The notes beneath the pieces are model-generated. The model saw only the letters and a list, made by a program, of their open reading frames with translations. It was not told the DNA's origin and made no database searches. From Streptomyces sp. NP160 (GTDB lineage: Bacteria; Actinomycetota; Actinomycetes; Actinomycetales; Quadrisphaeraceae): DNA of 64,000 bases. The translations under genes and the position numbers were made by a program. The stretch is taken from NCBI RefSeq assembly GCF_006335115.1, contig NZ_VDMJ01000006.1, forward strand, positions 62,001 to 126,000, in the 5' to 3' direction. This document shows positions 35,190 to 43,856 of this stretch, one piece after another (position 1 is the first letter of the stretch; each line of letters starts with the position of its first letter).

Positions 35190-36950
35190 GTGCGGCGCGA
35201 GGGGCTGAGGACGCTGGTGCCCCACCTGCGCGAGCACCGCGGCCCGCTCGTCGCCGCGGCGGCCCTCTCGCTCGTGACGGCCGCGACGGGCCTGGCCCAG
35301 CCGCTGCTGGTGCGGCGCGTCATCTCCGCCGTCCAGGACGGCTCCCCCGCGGGGCGGGCGGTGGCGGTGGTGGTCGTCGTCCTCGTGGCCGGGTCGGTGG
35401 TCGGCGCCTTCCAGCAGTACCTGCTCCAGCGCACCGCCGAGGGCGTCGTCCTGGCCACGCGCCGACGGCTGGTCGGACGGCTGCTGCGCCTGCCGGTGGC
35501 CGAGCTCGACGCCCGGCGGACCGGCGACCTCATCTCGCGGGTCGGGTCCGACACCACGCTGCTGCGCGCGGTGGTCACCTCCGGTCTGGTGGAGGTGGCC
35601 TCCTCGGCCCTGCTCGCCGTGGGCGCCGTGGTCGCCATGGCCCTGGTCGACCCGGTGCTGCTCGCCGTGACGCTGGTCGCGGTGGGCGTGGGCGCGGCGG
35701 CGGGCGTCACCGTCGGCCGCAGGCTGCGCCAGCTCGCGCGGGCCTCCCAGGAGCGGGTCGGGGCGATGACCGCCGCCGTCGAGCGAGCACTCGGAGCGGT
35801 CCGCACCCTGCGCGCCTCCGGGGCCACCGACCGCGAGGTCGACGCCGTCGGGCGCGCCGCCGAACAGGCCTACGACGCCGGCGTCCGCGCCGCCCGCGTG
35901 CAGGCGGCCATCTCCCCCCTCGTCGGTGTGGCCGTCCAGGGCGCCTTCGTAGCGGTGCTCGGCGTCGGTGGGTACCGGGTCGCCAGCGGGGCGCTGTCCG
36001 TGGCGGACCTCGTGGCGTTCGTCCTCTACCTGTTCGTGCTGGTCCTGCCGCTGGGGCAGCTCCTGGGTGCGTACTCCCAGCTGCAGCTGGGACTGGGGGC
36101 GCTCTCCCGCGTGGAGGAGGTGCTCGCCCTCGACGAGGAGGACCCCGCGTCCCGCCCCGCCGCCGCGGCGGCCCCGGTGGTGGGGCCGGTGGTGGGGCCG
36201 GCGGGCGGGGTACCGCTGCTCGAGCTGGACGGCGTCGCCTTCGCCCACCCCGGCAGCGACCGGCGCGTGCTCGACGGCGTCTCGTTCCGCGTGGACCCGG
36301 GCACCAGGACCGCGCTGGTCGGTCCGTCCGGCGCTGGCAAGTCGACTCTCCTGGGCCTGCTGGAGCGGTTCGCCGACCCCGTCGAGGGCAGCGTCCGCCT
36401 GGACGGGACCGACCTGCGCGACCTGCCCCGCGCGGCGCTGCGCGCCCGGCTCGGCTACGTCGAGCAGGAGGCGCCCGTGCTCGCGGGCACCCTGCGGGAG
36501 AACCTGCTGCTCGCCGCGCCGCGGGCCACCGACGAGGAGGTCGCGGACGTGCTGGCGGCCGTGGGCCTCTCGGCGCTGGCCGAGCGGTCTCCCCTGGGGC
36601 TGGACGCCGAGGTCGGGGAGGGCGGGGTGCTGCTGTCCGGCGGGGAGCGGCAGCGGCTGGCCATCTGCAGGTCCCTGCTGGCCCGCCCCGAGCTGCTGCT
36701 CCTCGACGAGCCCACCGCGAGCCTCGACGCCCGCAACGAGGCCGCTCTGGCCCGTGCCCTCGACGCCGTGCAGCGGAGGGCGACGGCGCTGGTGGTGGTG
36801 GCCCACCGGCTGTCGACGGTGGTCGGCGCCGACCAGATCGTGGTCCTCGACGCCGGGCGCGTGGTCGGCACCGGGCGCCACGAGGAGCTGCTGGTCAGCA
36901 CGCCGCTGTACCGCGAGCTGGCTGCCACGCAGCTGCTCGTGTCCGGCTGA
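35190..36950 (+). CDS. ABC transporter, fused permease and ATP-binding domains (exporter type)
   Basis: A half-transporter of about 586 residues. Six membrane segments fill residues 10-300 (EHRGPLVAAAALSLVTAATG first), then the nucleotide-binding domain with GPSGAGKST, YVEQEAPVLAGTLRENL, LSGGERQRLAI, LLLLDEPTASLD and the switch His in AHRLSTV. All catalytic residues are present, so it can work as a homodimer. The start is uncertain: GTG 35190 gives a normal N-terminus; CTG 35148, overlapping the HTH stop, or GTG 35067 inside the HTH gene are alternatives. Control by the upstream HTH protein suggests an inducible efflux pump; substrate unknown. Confidence 0.9.
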   Translation: MRREGLRTLVPHLREHRGPLVAAAALSLVTAATGLAQPLLVRRVISAVQDGSPAGRAVAVVVVVLVAGSVVGAFQQYLLQRTAEGVVLATRRRLVGRLLRLPVAELDARRTGDLISRVGSDTTLLRAVVTSGLVEVASSALLAVGAVVAMALVDPVLLAVTLVAVGVGAAAGVTVGRRLRQLARASQERVGAMTAAVERALGAVRTLRASGATDREVDAVGRAAEQAYDAGVRAARVQAAISPLVGVAVQGAFVAVLGVGGYRVASGALSVADLVAFVLYLFVLVLPLGQLLGAYSQLQLGLGALSRVEEVLALDEEDPASRPAAAAAPVVGPVVGPAGGVPLLELDGVAFAHPGSDRRVLDGVSFRVDPGTRTALVGPSGAGKSTLLGLLERFADPVEGSVRLDGTDLRDLPRAALRARLGYVEQEAPVLAGTLRENLLLAAPRATDEEVADVLAAVGLSALAERSPLGLDAEVGEGGVLLSGGERQRLAICRSLLARPELLLLDEPTASLDARNEAALARALDAVQRRATALVVVAHRLSTVVGADQIVVLDAGRVVGTGRHEELLVSTPLYRELAATQLLVSG

Positions 36951-37008
36951 CCGCCTCGGGACCCGTCCTCCGCGGGCGAGCGGCGCGCGGGGCGTGCAGG
37001 CTCGGGAG

Positions 37009-37782
37009 GTGAGCACGATCCCCGGTGACGACCGCTTCGCCCAGCCCGTCCCCGGTCAGGTGGAGACCACCCCCGGAGACCCCCTCGACGCCGCCGCCGA
37101 CCGGCCGCCCCTGCGGGTGGTGCTGCTCGACGTCAACGAGACCCTCAGCGACACCTCCGCGCTGGCCGCCGTCTTCGAGGACGCCGGGGCACCGGGCCAC
37201 CTCGCGCCGGCGTGGTTCGCCGGCGTGCTGCGGGACGGGCTGGCGCTGGCCCTGCACGGCAGCTGCCCGCGCTTCGCCGAGGTGGCGCTCGCCGGCGCCC
37301 GCACCGCGCTGGCGGGAGCCGGCGTGGACCCCGGGCGGCTGCAGGACGCGGCGGTCTCCGTGGTGGAGGCGCTCGGGTCGCTGCCGCTGCACCCCGACGT
37401 CGTCCCCGGCCTGCGGGGCCTGCGCGACCGCGGCCTGCGGCTGGTGCCGCTCAGCCAGGGCGCCGCCGGGACCACCGACCGGCTGCTCGCCGCGGGCGGC
37501 GCCGGCGACCTCGTGGAGGGCGCGCTGTCGGTCTCCGACGCGCCGGGCGGGCTGTGGAAGCCCGCGCCGAGCACCTACGCGTGGGCGCTGGACCAGGTGG
37601 GCGCCTCGCCCGCGGAGGCGCTGCTGGTCGCCGTGCACCCGTGGGACCTCGACGGCGCCGCCCGGGCGGGCCTGTCGACGGCCTGCGTCGACAGGGCCGG
37701 TGGCTCGCCGTACCCGGACGTCATGGCCGAGCCCGACCTCGTGGTCCCCGGCCTGGACGCGCTCGCCGACCTGCTGCGCTGA
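37009..37782 (+). CDS. HAD-superfamily hydrolase, haloacid dehalogenase type II
   Basis: A 257-residue hydrolase. The nucleophile motif is VVLLDVNETLSDTS, then the Thr/Ser motif in VPLSQGAAGTTDRLL, the lysine in GLWKPAPSTYAWAL and the acidic motif in VAVHPWDLDGAARAG. This order fits the L-2-haloacid dehalogenase-like group, although phosphatase activity is possible. The GTG at 37009 has CAGGCT ending exactly 6 nt before it; an in-frame GTG at 36994 is an alternative. It ends in a hairpin shared with the convergent CPBP gene. Confidence 0.85.
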   Translation: MSTIPGDDRFAQPVPGQVETTPGDPLDAAADRPPLRVVLLDVNETLSDTSALAAVFEDAGAPGHLAPAWFAGVLRDGLALALHGSCPRFAEVALAGARTALAGAGVDPGRLQDAAVSVVEALGSLPLHPDVVPGLRGLRDRGLRLVPLSQGAAGTTDRLLAAGGAGDLVEGALSVSDAPGGLWKPAPSTYAWALDQVGASPAEALLVAVHPWDLDGAARAGLSTACVDRAGGSPYPDVMAEPDLVVPGLDALADLLR

Positions 37783-37803
37783 GCGGGCGCGCTGCGCCCG
37801 CTC
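37781..37803. terminator. Bidirectional terminator overlapping two stop codons
   Basis: GAGCGGGCGC pairs with GCGCCCGCTC around a 3-nt loop. It overlaps the stop of the HAD gene and the stop of the convergent CPBP gene. Confidence 0.82.
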
Positions 37804-38680
37804 AGGACAGGCCGAGAGGACCCGCCAGGTACTGGTAGCCGACGAAGGCGACGACGTCGAGGAGCGTGTGGGCGACCACCAGCGGCATCACGCGGCGCGT
37901 GCGCCAGTACACGAGGGCGAAGACCACGCCCATGACGAGGTTGCCGAAGCCCGGTCCGTAGCCCTGGTAGAGGTGGTAGCTGCCGCGCAGCAGCGCGCTC
38001 GCCGCCACCACCCAGACCACCGTCCAGGTCTGCGGCGGCAGGCGGCGCAGCCACGCGGGCCGGCGCAGGCCCAGGCGGGGCAGCCGGTCGAGGAGGTAGG
38101 CGACCACGAGCACCTCCTCCAGCAGCGCGTTCTGCAGGGCGGAGAGCACGAGGACGGGCACCGTCCACCAGTTCTCGGCCAGCGCGGACGCCTGCACCTG
38201 GGCGGTGATCCCGACGGCGCGGCCGAGCACGTACAGGCCGAGGCCGGGGATCCCGATGAGGGCCGCCAAGCCGACCCCGTGCAGGAGGTCCCGGCCAGGA
38301 CGGCGCAGGTCCAGGCCGATCCGCCGGCACACCCGCCCCACGGCCGGCAGCAGCGGGCCGCGGCCCGAGGTCCCCCCGGCGAGCAGGAACAGGCACAGCG
38401 CCACCGGCACGAGGGCGAAGCCGATGCCCAGCAGCTGGTAGGTCAGGTCGAGGTAGGGGCGCGGGCTGCGGGAGGGGTTGAGCGTGGCGGTGCCGGCCGC
38501 GACGCCGCCCGCGGCGGTGGCCAGCGCGATGAGCTGGACGACGGCGTAGACGCCCGAGCGGCCCAGCGACAGCGCCGCCACGAGCAGGACCTCGCCGAGG
38601 ACCCGTCCCCGCTCGAGCGGCTGCTCCTCCACCTCGCCGACGGCGGCTCCAGCGGCCGTGCTGCGCTCCACCTGCGTCAC
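37802..38680 (-). CDS. CPBP family intramembrane glutamic protease
   Basis: A 292-residue membrane protein with about eight hydrophobic segments. The three CPBP/Abi motifs are present: the Glu-Glu pair in NALLEEVLVVAYLL, the arginine/histidine region LLRGSYHLYQGYGPG, and the final HTLLDVVAFVGYQ histidine. In this family they form an intramembrane protease (Rce1-like); bacterial substrates are mostly unknown, with links to bacteriocin immunity and protein maturation. The GTG at 38680 has GACACT ending exactly 6 nt upstream. It lies just downstream of, and in the same direction as, dctA. Confidence 0.88.
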   Translation of the reverse strand: MTQVERSTAAGAAVGEVEEQPLERGRVLGEVLLVAALSLGRSGVYAVVQLIALATAAGGVAAGTATLNPSRSPRPYLDLTYQLLGIGFALVPVALCLFLLAGGTSGRGPLLPAVGRVCRRIGLDLRRPGRDLLHGVGLAALIGIPGLGLYVLGRAVGITAQVQASALAENWWTVPVLVLSALQNALLEEVLVVAYLLDRLPRLGLRRPAWLRRLPPQTWTVVWVVAASALLRGSYHLYQGYGPGFGNLVMGVVFALVYWRTRRVMPLVVAHTLLDVVAFVGYQYLAGPLGLS

Positions 38681-38722
38681 GGGGCCAGTGTCCGTGCGCG
38701 CGCTGGGAGCCCCCTGGGAGCG

Positions 38723-40138
38723 TCAGCGGTGGACGGCGTCCGCTGCCCCACCCCTCGCCGGCTCGACGGCGGGCTCGGGAGCAGACCTGTCGTCGTGGCT
38801 GTCGTCGTGGCCGCCGCCGTGGCCGTCGTCGACCATCGTGGCCTCGTCGAAGGGCGTGCGGCCGGCCAGCACGTCCTTGACGCGGTCGTGGTCGACCTGT
38901 CCGGTCCAGTGGCCGATGAGCACCGTGGCGATGGCGTTGCCGGCGAAGTTGGTCACGGCGCGGGCCTCCGACATGAACCTGTCGATGCCCACGATGAGCC
39001 CCACCCCGCCCACGAGCTCGGGGCGGTGGCTCTGCAGGCCGGCCGCCAGGGTGGCCAGCCCGGCGCCCGTGACGCCGGCGGCCCCCTTCGAAGCGATGAT
39101 CATGAAGACCAGCAGGCTGATCTGCTCGGGGATGCTCAGGGGCTGCCCGGTCGCCTCGGCGATGAAGATCGAGGCCATCGTCAGGTAGATCGCGGTGCCG
39201 TCGAGGTTGAAGGAGTACCCGGTCGGCACGACGATCCCGACCACCGGACGGGCCACGCCGAGGTGCTCCATCTTGGCGATGAGGCGGGGCAGCGCGGTCT
39301 CGGAGGACGACGTCGAGACGATGAGCAGGAACTCCCGGCCCAGGTACTTCAGCAGGCTGAAGACGTTGAGGCCGGTGGCCACCCGCAGCACCGTGCCGAG
39401 CACGAGGAACACGAAGATCGCGCAGGTGGCGTAGAACGCCAGCATGATGCGCAGCAGCCCGAGCAGCGCCTCCCACCCGGTGTCGGCGACCACCCCGGCG
39501 ATGGCGCCGAAGGCGCCGATCGGCGCCACCCACATGATCATGGCGAGGACCTTGAAGACCACCTTCTGGAACACGCCGATGCCGCGCAGCGCCGCCTCGC
39601 CGGCGCTGCCGCCGAGGGACTGGATGGCGAAGCCCACGAGGAGCGCCACGAAGAGCGTGGACAGCACCTGCTCCTGCACGAGCGGGGAGACGAGCGTGGT
39701 GGGGATGAGGTTGAGGAGGAACCCGCCCTCCTCGGCCTCACCGGCCGGCGGCTCGTAGCCGCTGGCCCCGCTCAGGTCGAGCCCGTCGCCCGGGTGCACG
39801 AAGTTGCCGACCACCAGGCCGATGGCCAGGGCCAGCGTCGACATCGCCAGGAAGTACCCCAGCGCCAGGACGCCGACCTTGCCGACCGTGGCCGCGGCGC
39901 GCACCGACCCGATGCCCAGCACGATCGTGCAGAAGATGACCGGCGAGATCATCATGGTGATGAGCCGGACGAAGGCGTCCCCCAGCACCGACAGCGAGCT
40001 GCCGACCCCCGGGAAGAGCCCGCCGACGAGCGCACCGAGGACCACGGCCGCGATGACCGCGATGTAGAGCCAGTGCGACCTGTCGCGCCGGGTGCGAGGG
40101 GGCTGGGGCGGCTGGGCGGGCGCTGTCGACGTCGACAC
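38723..40138 (-). CDS. dctA: C4-dicarboxylate:cation symporter (DctA/GltP family)
   Basis: A 471-residue symporter of the DAACS family, importing C4-dicarboxylates or glutamate/aspartate with cations. Diagnostic blocks are FVRLITMMISPVIFCTIVLG, the serine-rich hairpin VSTSSSETALPRL, GYSFNLDGTAIYLTMASIFI and the last-segment FAGNAIATVLIGHW. The C-terminal tail is His/Asp rich (DDGHGGGHDDSHDD), which might bind metal. The GTG at 40138 has TAGCGT ending 8 nt upstream. Dicarboxylate preference is suggested by overall resemblance to DctA but not proven. Confidence 0.92.
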   Translation of the reverse strand: MSTSTAPAQPPQPPRTRRDRSHWLYIAVIAAVVLGALVGGLFPGVGSSLSVLGDAFVRLITMMISPVIFCTIVLGIGSVRAAATVGKVGVLALGYFLAMSTLALAIGLVVGNFVHPGDGLDLSGASGYEPPAGEAEEGGFLLNLIPTTLVSPLVQEQVLSTLFVALLVGFAIQSLGGSAGEAALRGIGVFQKVVFKVLAMIMWVAPIGAFGAIAGVVADTGWEALLGLLRIMLAFYATCAIFVFLVLGTVLRVATGLNVFSLLKYLGREFLLIVSTSSSETALPRLIAKMEHLGVARPVVGIVVPTGYSFNLDGTAIYLTMASIFIAEATGQPLSIPEQISLLVFMIIASKGAAGVTGAGLATLAAGLQSHRPELVGGVGLIVGIDRFMSEARAVTNFAGNAIATVLIGHWTGQVDHDRVKDVLAGRTPFDEATMVDDGHGGGHDDSHDDRSAPEPAVEPARGGAADAVHR

Positions 40139-40198
40139 GCAGCCGGACGCTAGACCCGCTCGGGGCGCTCCGCCCGTCGACGCGGACCCCGGGGCGGC

Positions 40199-41023
40199 TC
40201 AGAGCAGGCCGAGGGCGGCGCGCGCCGCCCGCCCCGCCGCCGCGCCGTAGGAGCCGCCGAACAGCTGGGCGTGCACGAGCAGCGGGTGGACCTGGTGCAG
40301 CCGCACCCGCTCGCGCCAGCCGTCGGCCAGCGGTGCCGCCTCGTCGTACGAGGCCAGCACGCGCTCCAGGTGGGGCAGGCCGAAGAGGGCGAGCATCCCC
40401 AGGTCCGTCTCGGCGTGACCGCCGTGGGCGGCGGGGTCGACCAGGACGACGCCCTCCGCCGTCCACAGCGCGTTGCCGCTCCACAGGTCCCCGTGCAGCC
40501 GGGACGGAGGGCGCCCGTCGTCCCACGCGCCCTCCTCGAGCCTGGCGCACAGGCGCTCGAGCACCCGCGCGTCGTCGTCGTCCAGGGCGCCGGCGTCCCG
40601 GGCGGCCGCCAGGTGCGGAGCCAGCCGCAGGCGCGCGAAGAAGGCGCCCCACCCCCCGGGCGCCGCAGTCGCCCCGGGCGCGTGGGGCAGCCTCGCCGTG
40701 CCGATCCAGCCGTCGTCGTCCCACCCCGCCGGGGGTGAGCCGTGGTGCGGCGCGCCGGCGGCGTGCGTAGCGGCCAGCTGCCGGCCGAACCGCTCGGCCG
40801 CCCCGGGGGTCGGGGGCACCTGCTGCAGCCTCGGCAGGACGATCCGCTCGCGGGTCACCTCCAGGACCGGTGGCACGGGGACGCCGCCGGCGGGCACCGC
40901 CTCGGCGAGCCAGGCGAGACCGGCGGCCTCGACGGCGAAGAAGCCCTCCGGGGCGCTGGCGCGCGACTTCACGAACGGGTCGTCGGTGGCGCTGCCGGCG
41001 AGCTGGTGGTCGGGGGCACGCAT
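40199..41023 (-). CDS. Fructosamine kinase family protein
   Basis: A 274-residue kinase of the fructosamine-3-kinase fold, phosphorylating ketoamine adducts on proteins or free amino acids so they decompose (deglycation). The catalytic motifs RLHGDLWSGNALW and VVLVDPAAHGGHAETDLGM are intact. FVKSRASAPEGFFAVEAAGL begins the fold with the ATP-binding lysine. The ATG at 41023 has TAAGAC ending exactly 6 nt before it, within a perfect palindrome shared with the divergent small gene. Single gene, no terminator recognised. Confidence 0.92.
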   Translation of the reverse strand: MRAPDHQLAGSATDDPFVKSRASAPEGFFAVEAAGLAWLAEAVPAGGVPVPPVLEVTRERIVLPRLQQVPPTPGAAERFGRQLAATHAAGAPHHGSPPAGWDDDGWIGTARLPHAPGATAAPGGWGAFFARLRLAPHLAAARDAGALDDDDARVLERLCARLEEGAWDDGRPPSRLHGDLWSGNALWTAEGVVLVDPAAHGGHAETDLGMLALFGLPHLERVLASYDEAAPLADGWRERVRLHQVHPLLVHAQLFGGSYGAAAGRAARAALGLL

Positions 41024-41024
41024 C

Positions 41025-41041
41025 CCACGGTCTTACCGTGG
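41025..41041. promoter_or_regulatory. Palindromic divergent leaderless promoter
   Basis: CCACGGT-CTT-ACCGTGG fills most of the 22-bp gap between two divergent genes. Rightward TACCGT (41034-41039) ends 6 nt before the GTG at 41046. Leftward TAAGAC (41035-41030) ends 6 nt before the ATG at 41023. The two -10 boxes overlap, so the promoters should compete. Confidence 0.65.
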
Positions 41042-41045
41042 AGGG

Positions 41046-41231
41046 GTGAGCACCGGCATCGTGGGCCTCGTCCTGTGGGGCACCGTCGTCGTCATCGCGC
41101 TGTTCGTCGCGCTGGTGGCTCGCGCCGCCTCCAAGGAGCGCCGCGAGGGTCCCCGCAGGCACCTGCGCGAGCCCGTCCTCAAGGGCTGGGACCAGGTCGT
41201 CCCGCCCGGCCAGGAGCGTTCCCGCCGCTGA
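41046..41231 (+). CDS. Small single-pass membrane protein
   Basis: A 61-residue protein with one N-terminal hydrophobic helix (GIVGLVLWGTVVVIALFVAL) and a basic cytoplasmic tail (KERREGPRRHLREPVLKGW). No known family is recognised. The GTG at 41046 has a good -10 (TACCGT) 6 nt upstream, which is the main support beyond its composition. Divergent from the fructosamine kinase gene and 58 bp before the aldo/keto reductase gene. Confidence 0.65.
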   Translation: MSTGIVGLVLWGTVVVIALFVALVARAASKERREGPRRHLREPVLKGWDQVVPPGQERSRR

Positions 41232-41289
41232 GGACCCCCGGGCGGGCGTCGCAGGTGTCCCCGCGCCCCCGGCGGGGTAGGTCGTGGAC

Positions 41290-42261
41290 ATGACCAGCCT
41301 CCCCAGCACGAGCACCACCGCAGCGGGCACCGGCGCGGTGCCGCTCGGCGACACCGGCATCGACCTCCACCCGCTCTGCCTCGGCGGCAACGTCTTCGGC
41401 TGGAGCGCCGACGAGGAGGCCTCCCGCGCCGTGCTCGACGCCTACGCCGAGGCCGGCGGCAACCTCGTGGACACCGCCGACGTCTACTCCGCGTGGGTGC
41501 CCGGCCACACCGGCGGCGAGAGCGAGACCGTCATCGGCCGCTGGCTCGCCGACCGCCACCCCGGCGGCGGCGCGGTGCACGTGGCCACCAAGACCGGGGC
41601 CGCCGAGGGCGCCGAGCTGTCGCCGTCGGCCGTCGACGCCGCGCTGGACGCCTCCCTGGGCCGCCTCGGGCTCGACTCCGTGGCGCTCTACTACGCCCAC
41701 CGCGACCAGGAGCAGCGTCCGGTGGAGGAGGTCGTGCGGGCCTTCGCCGCCACCGTCACCAGCGGGCGGGCCCGCGCCTGGGCGGTGAGCAACTGGAGCG
41801 CCGAGCGCATCGACGGCGCCGTGGCGGCCGCGCAGGAGGCGGGACTGCCCGGCCCGGTCGCCGTGCAGAACGCCGGGAGCGCCGTCACGCGCACCGACCC
41901 CGCCGTCGTCGCGGCCTGCCGCCGCCACGAGCTGCTGGCGATGCCCTACGGGGCCCTGGCCTCCGGGTTCCTCACCGGGAAGTACTCGCGCGGCGGCGAG
42001 GTGCCCGAGTCGGTGCGCGCCGAGGGCGTCGGGAAGCGCTACGGCGACGACCGCAGCTGGGCCGTGCTCGACGCGGTCCGCGCCGTCGCCGAGGCCCGCG
42101 GGGCGGAGCTGAGCACCATCGCGCTGGCGTGGCTGCGCGCGCAGGGAGCGGTGCCGATCGCCTCGGCCCGCACCCCGCAGCAGCTGCCCGCGCTGCTGGC
42201 CGTGACGGCCGTGGAGCTGTCCGCCGACGAGCTGGAGAGCATCACCACCGCGGGCCTGTGA
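41290..42261 (+). CDS. Aldo/keto reductase
   Basis: A 323-residue NADPH-dependent TIM-barrel reductase. The catalytic tetrad is visible: Asp and Tyr in VDTADVYSAWVPG, Lys in VATKTGA and His in LYYAHRDQEQ. The cofactor-binding C-terminal block reads PIASARTPQQLPALLA. The ATG at 41290 is preferred over the GTG at 41284 because TAGGTC ends exactly 6 nt before it. The physiological substrate is unknown. A 15-bp terminator follows. Confidence 0.92.
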   Translation: MTSLPSTSTTAAGTGAVPLGDTGIDLHPLCLGGNVFGWSADEEASRAVLDAYAEAGGNLVDTADVYSAWVPGHTGGESETVIGRWLADRHPGGGAVHVATKTGAAEGAELSPSAVDAALDASLGRLGLDSVALYYAHRDQEQRPVEEVVRAFAATVTSGRARAWAVSNWSAERIDGAVAAAQEAGLPGPVAVQNAGSAVTRTDPAVVAACRRHELLAMPYGALASGFLTGKYSRGGEVPESVRAEGVGKRYGDDRSWAVLDAVRAVAEARGAELSTIALAWLRAQGAVPIASARTPQQLPALLAVTAVELSADELESITTAGL

Positions 42262-42267
42262 CGCGCC

Positions 42268-42301
42268 GACCGGCGGGTCCCCGGGCGGGGACCCGCCGGT
42301 C
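42268..42301 (+). terminator. Terminator of the aldo/keto reductase gene
   Basis: GACCGGCGGGTCCCC pairs perfectly (15 bp) with its complement around GGGC, between convergent genes; it may also stop purB transcripts. Confidence 0.86.
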
Positions 42302-42322
42302 AGGCGGTCAGGCGTCTGGTGG

Positions 42323-43747
42323 TCAGACGGTGCGCGCGAGCTCCTCGGCGATGCCGGTGTAGGTGCCGGGCGTCAATGCGAGCAGGCGGTCGCGGGCGTC
42401 GCCGGGCAGGCCCAGCCCCTCCACGAAGGCGCGCATGCCGTCGGCGTCCACCCGCCGGCCCCGGGTCAGCTCCTTGAGGCGGGAGTACGGGTCGTCCATG
42501 CCGGGCACGCCCGCCACCGAGGCCGCCCGCATGACGGACTGCACCGCCTCGCCGAGGACCTCCCAGTTGGCGTCGAGGTCTCGCGCGAGGGCGCTCTGGT
42601 CGACGTCGAGCCCCGCCAGGCCCTTGCGGACGTTGTCCACCGCCAGCAGCGAGTGGCCGAAGGCGGTGCCGATGTTGCGCTGCATCGAGGAGTCGGTGAG
42701 GTCCCGCTGCAGGCGCGAGGTCACCAGCGTGGAGGCCAGCACGTCGAGCAGGGCGCTGGAGACCTCCAGGTTCGCCTCGGCGTTCTCGAACCGGATCGGG
42801 TTGACCTTGTGGGGCATGGTGCTGGAGCCGACGGTCCCCTGGCCGCGGACCTGCGCGAAGTAGCCCAGCGAGATGTAGCTCCACACGTCGGTGCACAGGT
42901 CGTGCAGGACGCGGTTGAAGCGGGCTACGTCGCTGTACAGCTCCGCCTGCCAGTCGTGGCTCTCGATCTGGGTGGTCAGCGGGTTCCACTGCAGGCCCAG
43001 GCCCTCGACGAAGGTGCGGGACACCTCCTGCCAGTCCGTGGTGGGGACGGCGACGACGTGCGCCGCGTACGTCCCGGTGGCCCCGTTGAGCTTGCCGAGG
43101 AAGTCGGCGCGCTCCACCCGCCGCAGCTGGCGGTCCAGGCGCGCCGCGGTGACCGCGAGCTCCTTGCCGAGCGTCGTGGGGGTGGCGGGCTGGCCATGGG
43201 TGCGGGCCAGGGCGGCGTCGCCGGCGGCGGCGTGCGCCATCTCCACCAGCTGGGCGTGCAGCGCTCGCGCGGAGGGCAGCCACACCTGCTGGACGGCGCC
43301 GCGCACCATGAGCGCGTAGGACAGGTTGTTGACGTCCTCGCTGGTGAGGCAGAAGTGGACCAGCTCGACGAGGTCAGCGGCGCTGCCGCCGGCCAGCTGG
43401 CGGCGCAGCCACACCTCCACGGCCTTGACGTCGTGCACCGTCTCGCGCTCGATCGCCGCCATCTCCTCCACGACCGCCGGGCCGAAGCCGTCGACCAGGG
43501 CGCGCAGCGAGGCGACCTCCTCGGCGGTGAGCCGGCGGGCGCCCGGCACGGAGCCGGTGGCGGTCAGGTGGACCAGCCACTCGACCTCCACGCGCAGCCG
43601 CTCGCGGTTGAGGGCCGCCTCGGACAGGTGCTCCACGAGGGGGGAGACCGCCGCGCGGTAGCGGCCGTCGAGGGCGCCGAGGGCGTAGCCGGCTTCGGCC
43701 AGGGGCGCCGACGACGACGGCGCAGCTGCAGGCGTGGGGGTGCTCAC
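42323..43747 (-). CDS. purB: Adenylosuccinate lyase
   Basis: A 474-residue lyase acting twice in purine synthesis, on SAICAR and on adenylosuccinate. The superfamily signature GSSTMPHKVNPIRFEN contains the mobile catalytic loop, and TSEDVNNLSYALM and ARTHGQPATPTTLGKEL supply further active-site residues. The GTG at 43747 follows GGGAGG by about 13 nt, and another possible weak site is closer. It lies alone between terminators; the N-terminal 15 residues are Pro/Ser/Ala-rich and not conserved. Confidence 0.96.
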   Translation of the reverse strand: MSTPTPAAAPSSSAPLAEAGYALGALDGRYRAAVSPLVEHLSEAALNRERLRVEVEWLVHLTATGSVPGARRLTAEEVASLRALVDGFGPAVVEEMAAIERETVHDVKAVEVWLRRQLAGGSAADLVELVHFCLTSEDVNNLSYALMVRGAVQQVWLPSARALHAQLVEMAHAAAGDAALARTHGQPATPTTLGKELAVTAARLDRQLRRVERADFLGKLNGATGTYAAHVVAVPTTDWQEVSRTFVEGLGLQWNPLTTQIESHDWQAELYSDVARFNRVLHDLCTDVWSYISLGYFAQVRGQGTVGSSTMPHKVNPIRFENAEANLEVSSALLDVLASTLVTSRLQRDLTDSSMQRNIGTAFGHSLLAVDNVRKGLAGLDVDQSALARDLDANWEVLGEAVQSVMRAASVAGVPGMDDPYSRLKELTRGRRVDADGMRAFVEGLGLPGDARDRLLALTPGTYTGIAEELARTV

Positions 43748-43768
43748 GGAGCCTCATCCTCCCAGGCG

Positions 43769-43808
43769 CGGCAGGACCCCCGCGCCAGGTGGCGCGGGGG
43801 TCCTGCCG
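43769..43808 (-). terminator. Terminator of the LytM-like gene
   Basis: A 19-bp perfect stem (CGGCAGGACCCCCGCGCCA with its complement) around GG, 49 bases beyond the stop at 43857 and just upstream of purB. Confidence 0.88.
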
Positions 43809-43856
43809 GGCGCCCGCGGGGCGGGCGCGTCCTCGGCGTCGTCCTCGTCGTCGTCC

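Noticed and set aside
37025-40153. Plus-strand 1042-codon open frame
   Set aside because: It crosses the HAD, CPBP and dctA genes in other frames; the real genes show family motifs and this frame shows none.
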